From NCBI RefSeq assembly GCF_019931755.1, contig NZ_CP082918.1, forward strand, positions 1,654,001-1,718,000: a stretch of 64,000 bases of DNA, given 5' to 3'. The notes under the pieces were generated by a model, which saw only the letters and a program-made list of their open reading frames with translations, did no database searches and was not told where the DNA came from. Positions 1 to 8,203 of the stretch are shown piece after piece (the first letter of the stretch is position 1; every line of letters begins with the position of its first letter). Origin of the DNA: Sutcliffiella horikoshii. GTDB lineage: Bacteria; Bacillota; Bacilli; Bacillales; Bacillaceae_I. The position numbers and the translations under genes are program-made.

Positions 1-2
1 AT

Positions 3-455
3 GACCCATCTGGATTTGTGCATAAGTTAAGGGACGAGTCACAGTCACTTACTTATCTTTTTTCCGAGCAGGAATTTGAAGTGTGGCGAGGCAAGTTCTT
101 TGCATATCTGCATGAAGTATACCGCCGTGTTCAACGCGGGGAGTATAATTATGCCTTTCAAATGGTCCATTCTCTAAGCTATTCCATTGTTATTGGTTGG
201 TATATGGAAATGGGGGAAGTCCCTAATTCATTTGGGGATTGGTCTAAGGTTGAAGGGACGAGGAGTCCGTTAAGTGAGAAGCAGTTGAATCAATTAGTTT
301 CCTGGGATATTGGAAAGCGTGATGAAGAAATGTTGTTTCATATTGCGAGGAGTCAGGTAGAAGAGTTTATCCGGGTCCACCGTGTTCTTGCTGAGAGAAT
401 AGGAGTACCCGTTAATAAAGCTTGGATAAATGAAATAATAGATATCGTTCTATAA
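3..455 (+). CDS. C-terminal part of a possible nucleotidyltransferase-like protein (truncated by window edge)
   Basis: The reading frame is open from the first bases of the window, so the true start lies upstream. The visible part begins DPSGFVHKLRDE and ends at TAA 453-455. It is mostly alpha-helical and polar with no signal peptide or membrane segment. A conserved Asp-x-x-Gly stretch followed by a helical bundle resembles the C-terminal helical region of small-molecule nucleotidyltransferases of the aminoglycoside type, but the catalytic GS...DxD part is outside the window, so this is only a suggestion. A GTG at 18 could in principle start a shorter protein, but no ribosome binding site precedes it. 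A good terminator follows directly. Confidence 0.5.
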   Translation, partial: DPSGFVHKLRDESQSLTYLFSEQEFEVWRGKFFAYLHEVYRRVQRGEYNYAFQMVHSLSYSIVIGWYMEMGEVPNSFGDWSKVEGTRSPLSEKQLNQLVSWDIGKRDEEMLFHIARSQVEEFIRVHRVLAERIGVPVNKAWINEIIDIVL

Positions 456-458
456 ATA

Positions 459-497
459 AAAAGCAGCATGTGCTAAAGCATGTTGCTTTTCATATTT
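459..497 (+). terminator. Rho-independent terminator
   Basis: A 12-bp stem, AAAAGCAGCATG pairing with CATGTTGCTTTT (one G-U pair), and a short loop are followed by a T-rich run. It ends the first gene. Confidence 0.85.
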
Positions 498-586
498 TTT
501 AGGGAATAGTATCCGTGAGCAGTTCATTTGCTATCATTTCAGGCATTTGTCATAATGCACACAAAAGAAAAGGGAGAGTGTTATCA

Positions 587-1231
587 ATGAAAGTAACAGT
601 TGTTGGAGCGAACGGCCAAATTGGGAAACAGCTAGTGCATTTCTTAAAAGAAGAGGAAGGCTACACTCCTATCGCAATGGTGCGTAAAGAAGAGCAAGCA
701 GATAGTTTTGCAAAAGATGGAATTGAATCGATCTTGGCTGATTTGGAAGGTTCTGTAGATGATTTAGCGAATGCTTTTAGAGGCAGCGATGCAGTGGTAT
801 TCACAGCCGGTTCTGGAGGAAGTACAGGATCAGACATGACGCTATTGATTGATTTGGATGGAGCGGCGAAAACAGTGGAAGCTGCTGAAAAAGCCGGCGT
901 TTCCCGTTATGTGATGGTAAGCGCGTTTCAAGCGGACAATCGCGAAAATTGGAATGACGACCTTCGTCCGTACTATGTAGCGAAACATTATGCGGATAAG
1001 GTATTAATGGCTAGCGGCTTGAATTACACGATAGTGCGACCAGGTGGCTTAGTAAATGAATCAGGTACCGGCAAGGTGAAAATCGGGGACAACATTGAAC
1101 CTGGGTCTATCGCAAGGGAAGATGTAGCGAAAGTATTGATGGCAGTAGTAGGAGCTAAAAATACGTATGGCGCTGCATTTGATGTTGTGGCTGGTGAAGA
1201 TAGTGTAGAGGATGCTGTGAGTAAGATTTAA
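587..1231 (+). CDS. yhfK: NAD(P)-binding atypical SDR family protein, YhfK-like
   Basis: Predicted 214-residue cytosolic protein of the atypical short-chain dehydrogenase/NmrA-like group. Residues 1-13 read MKVTVVGANGQIG, a beta strand followed by the glycine-rich dinucleotide-binding loop. Later segments ('YVMVSAF', 'YYVAKHYADK', 'YTIVRPGGL') are typical of this group: the Y...K pair and the RPGGL turn are both visible. Length equals that of B. subtilis YhfK as I remember it. The frame is open further upstream to a GTG at 515, but the purine-rich AAAGGGAGAG just before the ATG at 587 and the perfect N-terminal strand argue for 587. The substrate is unknown. It is a single gene between two terminators. 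Confidence 0.85.
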   Translation: MKVTVVGANGQIGKQLVHFLKEEEGYTPIAMVRKEEQADSFAKDGIESILADLEGSVDDLANAFRGSDAVVFTAGSGGSTGSDMTLLIDLDGAAKTVEAAEKAGVSRYVMVSAFQADNRENWNDDLRPYYVAKHYADKVLMASGLNYTIVRPGGLVNESGTGKVKIGDNIEPGSIAREDVAKVLMAVVGAKNTYGAAFDVVAGEDSVEDAVSKI

Positions 1232-1245
1232 TTTAGGAAAGTCGA

Positions 1246-1277
1246 GACTGTCTCAGTAGATGAGGCAGTTTTTTTAA
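1246..1277 (+). terminator. Terminator after yhfK
   Basis: ACTGTCTC pairs with GAGGCAGT (one G-U pair) and is followed by seven T residues. The rest of the gap up to 1573 is AT-rich. I see no gene or repeat in it, and a GGAGG at about 1423 has no start codon at a usable distance. Confidence 0.75.
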
Positions 1278-1573
1278 TTTATTTTCCAAAATGCAGATTT
1301 TATTTTCCGTTACAGAAATATATGAGCAGTTTGAAAAAATCCTCCATATTGGCTAAACTTTCTATTCTACTTTCCCTTTTAATTTTAGGTTCTGCACTTT
1401 AGTATCCACCTTCTACCGTTCAAGGAGGACCTTCTACATTTCCCAAGCCCACTTCGACTGTTTACATCATCTGTTCTGCATTTTTATCACCAAAAATAAA
1501 TATTCTTGAAACTAAACCACCTCCCATTCCGTTATAGTAATAGACAAACAATACTAGATAAGGAAAAATAAAA

Positions 1574-2152
1574 ATGATATCTAAAAAGCGAGTAAAAACG
1601 TTGACGAAAATCGCGATTGTTCCGCTGCTAATCTACCTCATCATCGTACACTCTCTCATCTATCAGACTGCCAAACAGGAACCTCCCAAAAATGTGGATT
1701 ACCTGATAGTCCTTGGAGCACGGGTGAAGGGGGAAGTGATGACGAAGGCACTGTTATTCAGGGTGGAAGCCGCGCTTGAGTACCTTAAGGAGAATCCAAA
1801 TACTAAAGTCATCGCATCAGGCGGGCAGGGGCCAGGAGAAGATATTACGGAAGCTGAGGCAATGAGAAGATACTTTGTAGAACATGGCATTGATGAGGAC
1901 AGAATCATTTTGGAAGACCGATCGACTACCACTTTCGAAAATCTCTCCTTTTCAAAAGCTCTAATGGAAGACGGTGCCTCCGTTGCCATTGTGAGCAATG
2001 ATTTTCACATGTACCGGGCTTCTGTGATTGGGAAGAGACTGGATTTTGCCGAAGTACATACTCTTGCCGGGAAGACTCCAACAATAGCCATCTTCAAGTT
2101 ATGGTCACGGGAGTATTTTGCTGTGGCAAAGACTTGGTTGGTAGATAAGTAG
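1574..2152 (+). CDS. YdcF/SanA-type DUF218 membrane-anchored protein
   Basis: 192 residues. One N-terminal membrane anchor (about 12-30) follows a Lys/Arg-rich start, so the rest should face outward. The DUF218 core is clear: 'YLIVLGARV' near 43-51, then a Gly-rich 'SGGQGPGEDITEAEAM' block, then 'EDRSTTTFEN' near 117, the conserved acidic-Ser-Thr-Asn motif. Family members (SanA, YdcF, ElyC) are linked to envelope integrity, and their chemistry is poorly known. The ribosome binding site (AAGGAAAA) is modest. The gene stands alone: it has no terminator directly behind it, but a degraded repeat tract and a terminator follow within 250 bp. Confidence 0.8.
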   Translation: MISKKRVKTLTKIAIVPLLIYLIIVHSLIYQTAKQEPPKNVDYLIVLGARVKGEVMTKALLFRVEAALEYLKENPNTKVIASGGQGPGEDITEAEAMRRYFVEHGIDEDRIILEDRSTTTFENLSFSKALMEDGASVAIVSNDFHMYRASVIGKRLDFAEVHTLAGKTPTIAIFKLWSREYFAVAKTWLVDK

Positions 2153-2189
2153 TAGGCATGGTTATAAGCAATGGAACGCAAAATCAATA

Positions 2190-2330
2190 AAGTCCCGAGA
2201 AAACGCGTTCTATAGAGTCCAAATGAAACGCGAAATCCTAAAGATCCAAAGAAAATACGTGTCATAGAGCCCTAATGAAACACAAAATGCCCTATTTCAA
2301 AAAAACGCGTGTCATAGACCCAAATGAATC
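2190..2330. repeat. Degenerate tandem repeat, 50-52-bp period, about 2.5 units
   Basis: Two neighbouring units begin AAAACGCGTTCTATAGAG (about 2202) and AAAATACGTGTCATAGAG (about 2254), each followed by a CCnAATGAAACnCnAAAT block. A third partial unit, AAAACGCGTGTCATAGACC, starts at about 2304, and a left-hand partial precedes the first. Copies are diverged. No open frame explains them. Confidence 0.7.
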
Positions 2331-2357
2331 CTTGCATCCACCACAACCACCACCCCC

Positions 2358-2387
2358 AAAACCTCCTCCCAAAAAGGAGGTTTTTTC
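2358..2387 (+). terminator. Rho-independent terminator
   Basis: AAAACCTCC and GGAGGTTTT form a perfect stem with a short loop, followed by a T run. It lies between the degenerate repeat and the ThrE-type pair. Confidence 0.85.
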
Positions 2388-2438
2388 TATCTCCACTTTC
2401 CTATATAATAAGCAGTACTAGAAATAAGAGGTGACAGC

Positions 2439-2906
2439 ATGCTATATATTCTTTCACAGTTGGGGTTCAGCTTCATAGCGGCTGCTGGGTTCGGGGTCCT
2501 TTTTAATGCACCGAGAAGGGCTTTGATTCATTGCGGTACGGTTGGTATGATAGGCTGGATATTTTACATAGTTTTGGCTGATGCCGGTGTGGATCCGGTG
2601 GTGGCTTCGTTTGTTGGGGCATTTATGGTGGCGCTTGTGGGTCATATTATGGCGAAGCGGTTCAGGATGCCGATGATTATATTCAGTGTTGCAGGGATTA
2701 TTCCGCTTGTACCTGGTGGGTTGGCATATAATACGATGCGGCAAATTGCGGAAAATGATTATCTTGCTGCCATTCCCTTGGCGGCAAAGGCATTTATGAT
2801 ATCAGGTGCCATTGCGATGGGGCTTGTGTTTGCTGAGGTAATTATGCAGGTAGTCATGAATATCATAAAGCGGGCGACTAATAATGTTAAGCGTGAGGTG
2901 AGTTAG
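2439..2906 (+). CDS. Threonine/serine exporter subunit, DUF3815 (YjjB/ThrE C-terminal half)
   Basis: 155 residues, about five hydrophobic membrane segments. It corresponds to the DUF3815 half of the ThrE exporter family, which in many Firmicutes is split from the DUF1212 half. The diagnostic 'IPLVPGGLAYNTMRQI' loop lies near residues 87-102. The start ATG has AGAGGTGA upstream. The stop codon TAG abuts the GTG start of the next gene, so the two are translationally coupled and should assemble into one exporter for threonine, serine or related small molecules. Substrate assignment is from the family only. Confidence 0.85.
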   Translation: MLYILSQLGFSFIAAAGFGVLFNAPRRALIHCGTVGMIGWIFYIVLADAGVDPVVASFVGAFMVALVGHIMAKRFRMPMIIFSVAGIIPLVPGGLAYNTMRQIAENDYLAAIPLAAKAFMISGAIAMGLVFAEVIMQVVMNIIKRATNNVKREVS

Positions 2907-3662
2907 GTGACAAAGGAAATGACAGAACGGGAAACGGAGAAAATTCTGGAGGTCTGCCTGCTTGCCGGAAGAATTATGATGGAAGGGGGAGCGGAAACGT
3001 ACCGGGTGGAGGATACGATGACAAGGATTGCTGCATCGTACGGTATCACAGAAACGCACAGTTTCGTTACTCCTACGGGAATCATTGTTTCGCTTCAAGG
3101 AGACAATCCTACACGGCTAGTAAGAATCAATTCTAGAACCACTGATTTAGAAAAGGTGGCACAAGTCAATCAGATCTCTCGTAAAATAGCTGCTGGGCAA
3201 TTGAATGTGCAAGCGGCTCACCAATCATTAATCAAATTAGAAGAATCGCATCTCCTTTTTCCAATAAGCTATCAGATTCTCGCTGCGGCTTTTGTAAGTG
3301 GCTCTTTTCTGATTATGTTCAAGGGAGTTTGGACGGATTTCCTTCCTGCGATGATAGCCGGTGGGCTGGGGTATTCCGGTCTATTACTGATACAACATTA
3401 CACGAGGGTTAAGTTCTTTGCAGAGTTTTTCGCTTCTTTGATAATAGGTCTTGTCTCACTGGCGATGGTTACCTTTGGTTTTGGGTTGGAACTAGACAAA
3501 ATAATCATTGGGTCTGTTATGCCATTGGTTCCTGGCCTGCTTATCACCAATGCTGTCCGAGACTTGATGGTGGGGCATTTTGTTTCTGGTTTATCTAAAG
3601 GAGCGGAGGCGCTGTTTACAGCTTTTGCCATTGGAGCGGGTGTGGCGGTTGTTTTCCTCTGA
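2907..3662 (+). CDS. Threonine/serine exporter subunit, DUF1212 (YjjP/ThrE N-terminal half)
   Basis: 251 residues. The soluble N-terminal region (1-110) carries the DUF1212 hallmarks 'AGRIMMEGGAETYRVEDTM' and 'FVTPTGIIVSL'. Five hydrophobic segments follow, with 'MPLVPGLLITNAVRD' near 213-227 echoing the PLVPG loop of its partner. The GTG start lies directly after the upstream stop, with GTGAGGTGAG as ribosome binding site. It forms a two-gene operon with the DUF3815 subunit. No clear terminator hairpin follows, and about 135 bp separate it from the next gene. Confidence 0.85.
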   Translation: MTKEMTERETEKILEVCLLAGRIMMEGGAETYRVEDTMTRIAASYGITETHSFVTPTGIIVSLQGDNPTRLVRINSRTTDLEKVAQVNQISRKIAAGQLNVQAAHQSLIKLEESHLLFPISYQILAAAFVSGSFLIMFKGVWTDFLPAMIAGGLGYSGLLLIQHYTRVKFFAEFFASLIIGLVSLAMVTFGFGLELDKIIIGSVMPLVPGLLITNAVRDLMVGHFVSGLSKGAEALFTAFAIGAGVAVVFL

Positions 3663-3798
3663 CCTGACAACCACTACACCCGTCAAAGCGTTGGAATATA
3701 TTTCTCATTACAGTTATGACGGGCAATTAACAGTATATTTCGTTATTTTACAATAATTACTTGTTTTCAATGAGCGGAATTCATATTAGATTAATAGT

Positions 3799-4419
3799 AT
3801 GAAAACTTTACAGAAAGTCCTCATAACTTTGTCGGTTGTCGCACTAGTCTTAGGTGGAAATACAGCTGCTCTGGCAGCTACTACTCACACGGTTCAATCC
3901 GGTGATACGATGTGGAAGATCGCGGTGAAATATCAGGTTGGAGTATCCGAACTGATCACAGCAAATTCCACACTCAAGAACCCTGACCTAATCTATCCAG
4001 GTCAAAGAATTACTATTCCAGAAAAAGGGGAGGGGCAAACACAAGAAGAGCAGGTTGCTAAGTTAGTAAATCAGGAACGTGCTAAGTATGGTTTAAAGCC
4101 TTTGAAGCTAAACTGGGAGTTATCCAGAGTTGCAAGATATAAATCTCAGGATATGATTGATAAAAGATATTTCAGCCACACGTCACCAACATATGGATCT
4201 CCATTCGATATGATTCGTAACTTTGGTATTTCTTACCGATCAGCAGGTGAAAACATTGCTGCTGGGCAACAAACACCACAAGAGGTCATGAATGCTTGGA
4301 TGAACAGTGATGGTCATAGAAAGAATATCTTATCCAGCCAATATACGGAAATTGGAGTGGGCTATGCGAAAGGTGGCCAATATGGTCATTACTGGACGCA
4401 AATGTTCATCTCCAGATAA
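3799..4419 (+). CDS. Secreted LysM plus CAP (SCP/PR1) domain protein
   Basis: 206 residues. Signal peptide 1-27, with an AxA-type cleavage site near ALA-A. One LysM module at about 30-74 ('TVQSGDTMWKIAVKYQVGV...YPGQRITIP') should hold it on peptidoglycan. A CAP domain covers about 83-206, with 'VNQERAKYGLKPL', 'YFSHTSP', 'AGENIAAG' and 'WMNSDGHRKNIL', the conserved His/Glu pocket motifs. B. subtilis YkwD and relatives share this CAP form. I cannot see a good ribosome binding site in front of the ATG, which is unusual here. Function is unproven. It sits alone with a strong terminator that also serves the opposing nag genes. Confidence 0.85.
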   Translation: MKTLQKVLITLSVVALVLGGNTAALAATTHTVQSGDTMWKIAVKYQVGVSELITANSTLKNPDLIYPGQRITIPEKGEGQTQEEQVAKLVNQERAKYGLKPLKLNWELSRVARYKSQDMIDKRYFSHTSPTYGSPFDMIRNFGISYRSAGENIAAGQQTPQEVMNAWMNSDGHRKNILSSQYTEIGVGYAKGGQYGHYWTQMFISR

Positions 4420-4422
4420 ACG

Positions 4423-4461
4423 AAAGGCGGTACCTCACCGAGAGGGTGCCGCCTTTTCCTA
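4423..4461. terminator. Bidirectional terminator between convergent genes
   Basis: AAAGGCGGTACC pairs with GGTGCCGCCTTT (one G-U pair). A T run follows on the + strand and A/T-rich sequence on the other. It separates the CAP gene from nagR. Confidence 0.85.
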
Positions 4462-4470
4462 TGTTCGTTT

Positions 4471-5196
4471 TTAATTTCTCTCCATTTTAATCTGAAACTT
4501 ATAACGGTCCCCTCTATAAACGGATTTAACTAGTTCAAGGGGTGTTCCATCATGAAGAAAAGTGTTGCGTTGAATATATAGCATGGGATGGTCTTTCTCG
4601 ATAAATAATAGTTTTTCGTGTTCCTCTGAAGCTCTTACTGATTCTATCAATTGTTCCGCATGGGTGATACGTAAACCAAGCTTTTCTTCTACATAGGAAT
4701 AAATAGAGGCCTTGACCTCTTCTTCTGTGAGGCCTTTTACCAAGTTCGCAGAAAGGTAGTTTGTTTCAAGGGCCATCGGTTCGCCATCAGCAAGGCGGAT
4801 CCTCTTTATTTCATACACAGGGGCATATTCACTGATCTTCAGTTCATTTGCGATAAAACTGTTTGCCGGAATGACTTCAAAGTGGATCAATTTACTTGTT
4901 GGTGTCATGCCGCGTTTTTTCATATCTTCTGTAAAGCTTGTCAAACCTTGAAGGGGCTGCTCGATCTTTTTTTCAGAGACAAACGTGCCACTTCCTTTTT
5001 TTCTGTATAAAAGCCCTTCATTAACAAGGGAATTGATAGCCTGCCTTACTGTCATCCGGCTGATTCCATAGCTCTCGGCATATTCTCGTTCTGATGGGAT
5101 GTTTTTACCTGGCAAGATGAATCCTGCTTCGATTTGGTTTTTTATATAAGATTCCAATTGATAGTAAATCGGAATAGGAGAAGTTTTATCAATCAT
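4471..5196 (-). CDS. nagR: GntR/HutC-family repressor of amino-sugar genes, NagR
   Basis: 241 residues. Winged-helix DNA-binding domain at 1-70 ('IPIYYQLESYIKNQIEAG', 'IPSEREYAESYGISRMTVR', 'KKGSGTFV'), followed by a UTRA effector domain (about 90-240). It is the last gene of nagA-nagB-nagR. In B. subtilis NagR (YvoA) is the repressor of nag genes and responds to glucosamine-6-P or GlcNAc-6-P, and the same role is inferred here. Its probable operators are the paired sites at 7203-7240. Ribosome binding site GAAAGGAG precedes the ATG, and 19 bp separate it from the end of nagB. Confidence 0.9.
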   Translation of the reverse strand: MIDKTSPIPIYYQLESYIKNQIEAGFILPGKNIPSEREYAESYGISRMTVRQAINSLVNEGLLYRKKGSGTFVSEKKIEQPLQGLTSFTEDMKKRGMTPTSKLIHFEVIPANSFIANELKISEYAPVYEIKRIRLADGEPMALETNYLSANLVKGLTEEEVKASIYSYVEEKLGLRITHAEQLIESVRASEEHEKLLFIEKDHPMLYIQRNTFLHDGTPLELVKSVYRGDRYKFQIKMERN

Positions 5197-5215
5197 TTAG
5201 GCTATTTCGCTCCTT

Positions 5216-5953
5216 TCAAGCAATAATGCTGGAAGTGTCGAGTACAGATTGGTCTGCCAAGATTTTCACACATGGATGCTTCTTTAAAATAGAAGCGGGA
5301 AAGTCCTCGGAAACCTCGCCATACAACAGTTGCTCATATGCCTTTTTCTTGTTGGCTCCGGCTACGAGCAGTAGAATTTCCTTTGCCTCCATAATAGAAG
5401 CGATTCCCATTGTGATGGCATGTGTGGGAACATCATCTATGTCTTTGAAGAATCGTGAATTAGCCTTTCTGGTCGAATCCGTCAACTCCACAATATGAGT
5501 CCTGCTGGAAAAAGAAGTGCCAGGCTCGTTAAACCCTATATGTCCGTTAGCTCCAAGGCCCAATATTTGAAGATCAATTGGTCCATGCTTCCTTAATTTC
5601 TCCTCGTATATGCTACATTCCATTTGTGGGTCCGTGCTCATTCCATCCGGTATAAACGTTAATTCATTTTGAATATCTATGTGCTGAAAAAGATGTTTTT
5701 CCATGAATGCATAATAGCTGTTTGGATTTTTTTTGTTCATTCTCACATACTCATCCAGATTAAAGGTGGTTACATTTTGGTAGCTTGTGCCGCTTGTTAT
5801 ATGATCTTTTATTAATTGTTCATACATGCCAGTAGGAGTGCTTCCCGTGGCGAGCCCGAGAACAATGTGAGGATTTTTTTGGACTTTCCTTGAAACATAA
5901 GAGGCTGCTTCTTTACTTAAAGCTTCATAAGAAGGGGTAGTGATGATGTCCAT
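5216..5953 (-). CDS. nagB: Glucosamine-6-phosphate deaminase
   Basis: 245 residues, cytosolic. It converts glucosamine-6-P to fructose-6-P plus ammonia. The phosphosugar-binding loop 'GLATGSTPTGMYEQL' is near 33-47, 'TFNLDEYV' supplies the active-site Asp region, and 'LGLGANGHIGFNEPG' near 127-141 is the classic NagB block with the catalytic His. An in-frame ATG lies 33 bp further upstream, but AAAGGAG directly before the ATG at 5953 and the family start (MDIITTPSYE) choose 5953. The ribosome binding site sits inside the last codons of nagA, which suggests coupling. Confidence 0.93.
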   Translation of the reverse strand: MDIITTPSYEALSKEAASYVSRKVQKNPHIVLGLATGSTPTGMYEQLIKDHITSGTSYQNVTTFNLDEYVRMNKKNPNSYYAFMEKHLFQHIDIQNELTFIPDGMSTDPQMECSIYEEKLRKHGPIDLQILGLGANGHIGFNEPGTSFSSRTHIVELTDSTRKANSRFFKDIDDVPTHAITMGIASIMEAKEILLLVAGANKKKAYEQLLYGEVSEDFPASILKKHPCVKILADQSVLDTSSIIA

Positions 5954-5957
5954 ACGT

Positions 5958-7148
5958 TTACTCTCCTTTATACGACAGAATCCCATTACAGAAGGTCATT
6001 TTCACTTGCATTTCTTCATCCAAAATAACAATATCTGCATCTTTGCCAATCGAGATGCTACCTTTTCGATCCCACACACGAAGTCGTTTGGCTGGATTGG
6101 CTGATGCCATTTGGATCGCTTCCTGTATCGTGCAATCAGTGAATTTTCTCATGTTCCTAACGGCGTCTTTCATTTTCAGTACACTTCCAGCCAGGGTTCC
6201 ATCTTCAAGAAGCGCCGTATGATTCTCTACCGTCACTTTTTGGCCTCCAAGCTCATACTCTCCATCTTCCAACCATTTTGCTCTCATTGAATCGGTTATC
6301 AATAGGATGTTATCCACTCCTTTAGCAAGAAATGTTGCTTTTACCATGGCAGGGTGAACATGGATGCCATCTGCAATCATTTCCAAAAAAAGTTCAGGAT
6401 GTGCCAAGCCGGCACCTGCAACACCTGGTTCACGGTGATGACTGCCGCGCATTCCATTAAAGAAATGAGTAATATGCTCTGCACCGGCTTCCATTGCTTC
6501 CACAACCTCAGTATATAAAGCGTCGGAATGCCCAATGGAGGCGATGACTCCAGTATCAGATAGGTGCTTGACCAGTTCCAAACCATTTTTCCCTTCAGGA
6601 GCCAGAGTAACCAATTTAATGTGATTGCCAGACACTGACTGCATATGACGGAAAGTTTCTACTGAAGGCTCTAAAATAAAGGCAGGCGGCTGAGCACCGG
6701 CACGTTTTTCATTGATAAAAGGTCCTTCAAGATGCACTCCTAATACTTCGCTACCAATAGGATTCTGATGTTGACTAGAAACAAAGGTATTCACATTTTG
6801 TAATGCTCTTTCTAGTTCGGATTTTTCTTGTGTAATGGTGGTCGCTAAAAAACTAGTGGTTCCTTCTTTTGGTAGAGTCGTTGCCATGGTCTTCATACAA
6901 TCCTTGTTTGCATCCATAACATCGGCCCCATTTAATCCGTGGATGTGTATATCGATAAAGCCGGGTGAAGCAAATAAGTCTTCCGATAAATGGATTTCCG
7001 GCAAATTTTCATCTTTAATGTAATTTTCTAAGGGACCAAATTCAGCAATTTTCCCCTCTTTGATAATCAAAAATCCATTTTCAATTACTTCCTCCTCCGT
7101 AACAACGTTCATGGAGAGGAGGGAATAACAATTTGATTGAGAAGCCAT
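5958..7148 (-). CDS. nagA: N-acetylglucosamine-6-phosphate deacetylase
   Basis: 396 residues, amidohydrolase fold, cytosolic. It removes acetate from GlcNAc-6-P and feeds NagB. Visible motifs are 'GFIDIHIHGLNGAD' (metal-binding His pair, near 60), 'LGVHLEGPFI' (Glu ligand), 'ASIGHSDA' (His), 'THFFNGMRG' (His) and 'LLITDSMRA' (catalytic Asp). The C-terminus holds the usual 'GSISIGKDADIVILD' strand. AAAAGGTGA lies before the ATG. It is the first gene of the nag operon, just downstream of a strong inverted-repeat operator. Confidence 0.93.
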   Translation of the reverse strand: MASQSNCYSLLSMNVVTEEEVIENGFLIIKEGKIAEFGPLENYIKDENLPEIHLSEDLFASPGFIDIHIHGLNGADVMDANKDCMKTMATTLPKEGTTSFLATTITQEKSELERALQNVNTFVSSQHQNPIGSEVLGVHLEGPFINEKRAGAQPPAFILEPSVETFRHMQSVSGNHIKLVTLAPEGKNGLELVKHLSDTGVIASIGHSDALYTEVVEAMEAGAEHITHFFNGMRGSHHREPGVAGAGLAHPELFLEMIADGIHVHPAMVKATFLAKGVDNILLITDSMRAKWLEDGEYELGGQKVTVENHTALLEDGTLAGSVLKMKDAVRNMRKFTDCTIQEAIQMASANPAKRLRVWDRKGSISIGKDADIVILDEEMQVKMTFCNGILSYKGE

Positions 7149-7202
7149 GTAAAAGTCACCTTTTCCTATTTATTATATGTATAGTTTAGCAAAAATATGT
7201 CT

Positions 7203-7240
7203 AGTTGTATATACCAATTTGAATATTGGTATATACAACT
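7203..7240. promoter_or_regulatory. Inverted pair of NagR-type operators in front of nagA
   Basis: AGTTGTATATACCAAT (7203-7218) and ATTGGTATATACAACT (7225-7240) are perfect reverse complements separated by 6 bp. Each arm contains TTGTATATACCAA, itself nearly palindromic and of the kind bound by HutC-type GntR regulators. The position, 55-92 bp upstream of the nagA start, fits NagR repression. Binding is inferred. Confidence 0.75.
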
Positions 7241-7339
7241 ATCATCACGCAAATTCCAAAATTAATCTATCCAATTTTCTTATGAAATAATATACTATTA
7301 ACAGAATAAAAGCATAGAATACTAGAAAGGTGAATCATC

Positions 7340-7846
7340 ATGAATAACTTATCCATTCATATAAGAGATGCTGCAATAGAAGATCTTCCCGTAATAGTTT
7401 CCATCTATAATTCCACAATAGAAAGCAGGATGGTGACTGCTGATACTTCTCCAGTCACGGTGGAAAGTAGAAAGGAATGGTTTGATAAACATAATAAAAA
7501 AAGACCATTAAAGGTAGTGGAACTTAATAATCAGATTTGTGCCTGGATCAGTTTTCAAAATTTCTACGGGCGACCGGCCTATCAGGCAACAGCAGAGGTA
7601 AGCATTTATCTTAGCGAAGAAATTAGAGGAAAAGGACTAGGGGCAAAAATTTTAGAAAAAGCAATTGCAGAATGTCCAGCTCTTCAGATAGAAAATCTAT
7701 TGGCATTCATTTTTGCACATAATGTCCCAAGTATACGTTTGTTTGAAAAATACGGATTTGAAAAGTGGGGATACCTCCCTGGTGTCGCGGAACTTGATTC
7801 TGTAAAAAGGGATTTGGTGATTATGGGGAGAAGAATAGCAGAGTAG
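7340..7846 (+). CDS. GNAT acetyltransferase of the phosphinothricin/methionine sulfoximine type
   Basis: 168 residues. The GNAT acetyl-CoA loop is 'EEIRGKGLGAKIL' (about 94-106). Family-specific blocks match the Pat/YwnH branch: 'TADTSPVTVESRKEWF' near the N-terminus, the aromatic 'FYGRPAYQATAEVSIYL' strand, 'AHNVPSIRLFEKYGFEKWGYLPGVAELD' and 'RDLVIMG' at the end. Such enzymes acetylate L-methionine sulfone/sulfoximine or phosphinothricin. The physiological substrate is open. GAAAGGTG precedes the ATG. A small hypothetical gene follows after 11 bp, and then another GNAT gene. Confidence 0.85.
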   Translation: MNNLSIHIRDAAIEDLPVIVSIYNSTIESRMVTADTSPVTVESRKEWFDKHNKKRPLKVVELNNQICAWISFQNFYGRPAYQATAEVSIYLSEEIRGKGLGAKILEKAIAECPALQIENLLAFIFAHNVPSIRLFEKYGFEKWGYLPGVAELDSVKRDLVIMGRRIAE

Positions 7847-7857
7847 GAGGAAGTAGA

Positions 7858-8196
7858 ATGAAATGGAAATGGGGGCTCGTCATTTTCACAGGCATACTAC
7901 TAGTAACAGGAACACTACTTGCATTTAATGAAGAGGTAAGGGGAGCGGCAAGGTTGGCCTTGACAGGGTCATCTGTTGTTACACTTTCCTCAGAAGAAGA
8001 ATCCACAACAGTCATGGCGAAAATGGACGAAGGTGCAGGACTACAGGATGTATTTTCCCATGTTGAAGAAAATGGCTGGGTATTTGAAGAACAACTTGGT
8101 TCTACCTTTCTCTTTTCCAAAGGGGATGAGAGCCTTGTCATTATGATGAAAATGTGGACAAACCAATATATTGTTGCAGAGATGACAGAGGGGTAG
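7858..8196 (+). CDS. Small membrane-anchored hypothetical protein
   Basis: 112 residues that I do not recognise. One hydrophobic segment at about 5-22 after MKWKWG gives a signal anchor or signal peptide. The remainder is soluble, alternating acidic patches with 'VMAKMDEGAGLQDVF', 'GWVFEEQLGSTFLFSKGDESLVIMM' and a short hydrophobic end. A strong ribosome binding site (TAGGAGGAA) precedes the ATG. The gene lies between two GNAT genes with 11-bp and short gaps, so the three probably form an operon. Confidence 0.75.
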   Translation: MKWKWGLVIFTGILLVTGTLLAFNEEVRGAARLALTGSSVVTLSSEEESTTVMAKMDEGAGLQDVFSHVEENGWVFEEQLGSTFLFSKGDESLVIMMKMWTNQYIVAEMTEG

Positions 8197-8203
8197 GGTG
8201 AAC

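Noticed and set aside
515..586. Longer N-terminus for the yhfK protein
   Set aside because: The dinucleotide-binding strand starts at the ATG at 587, which has its own ribosome binding site; the extension is not family-like.
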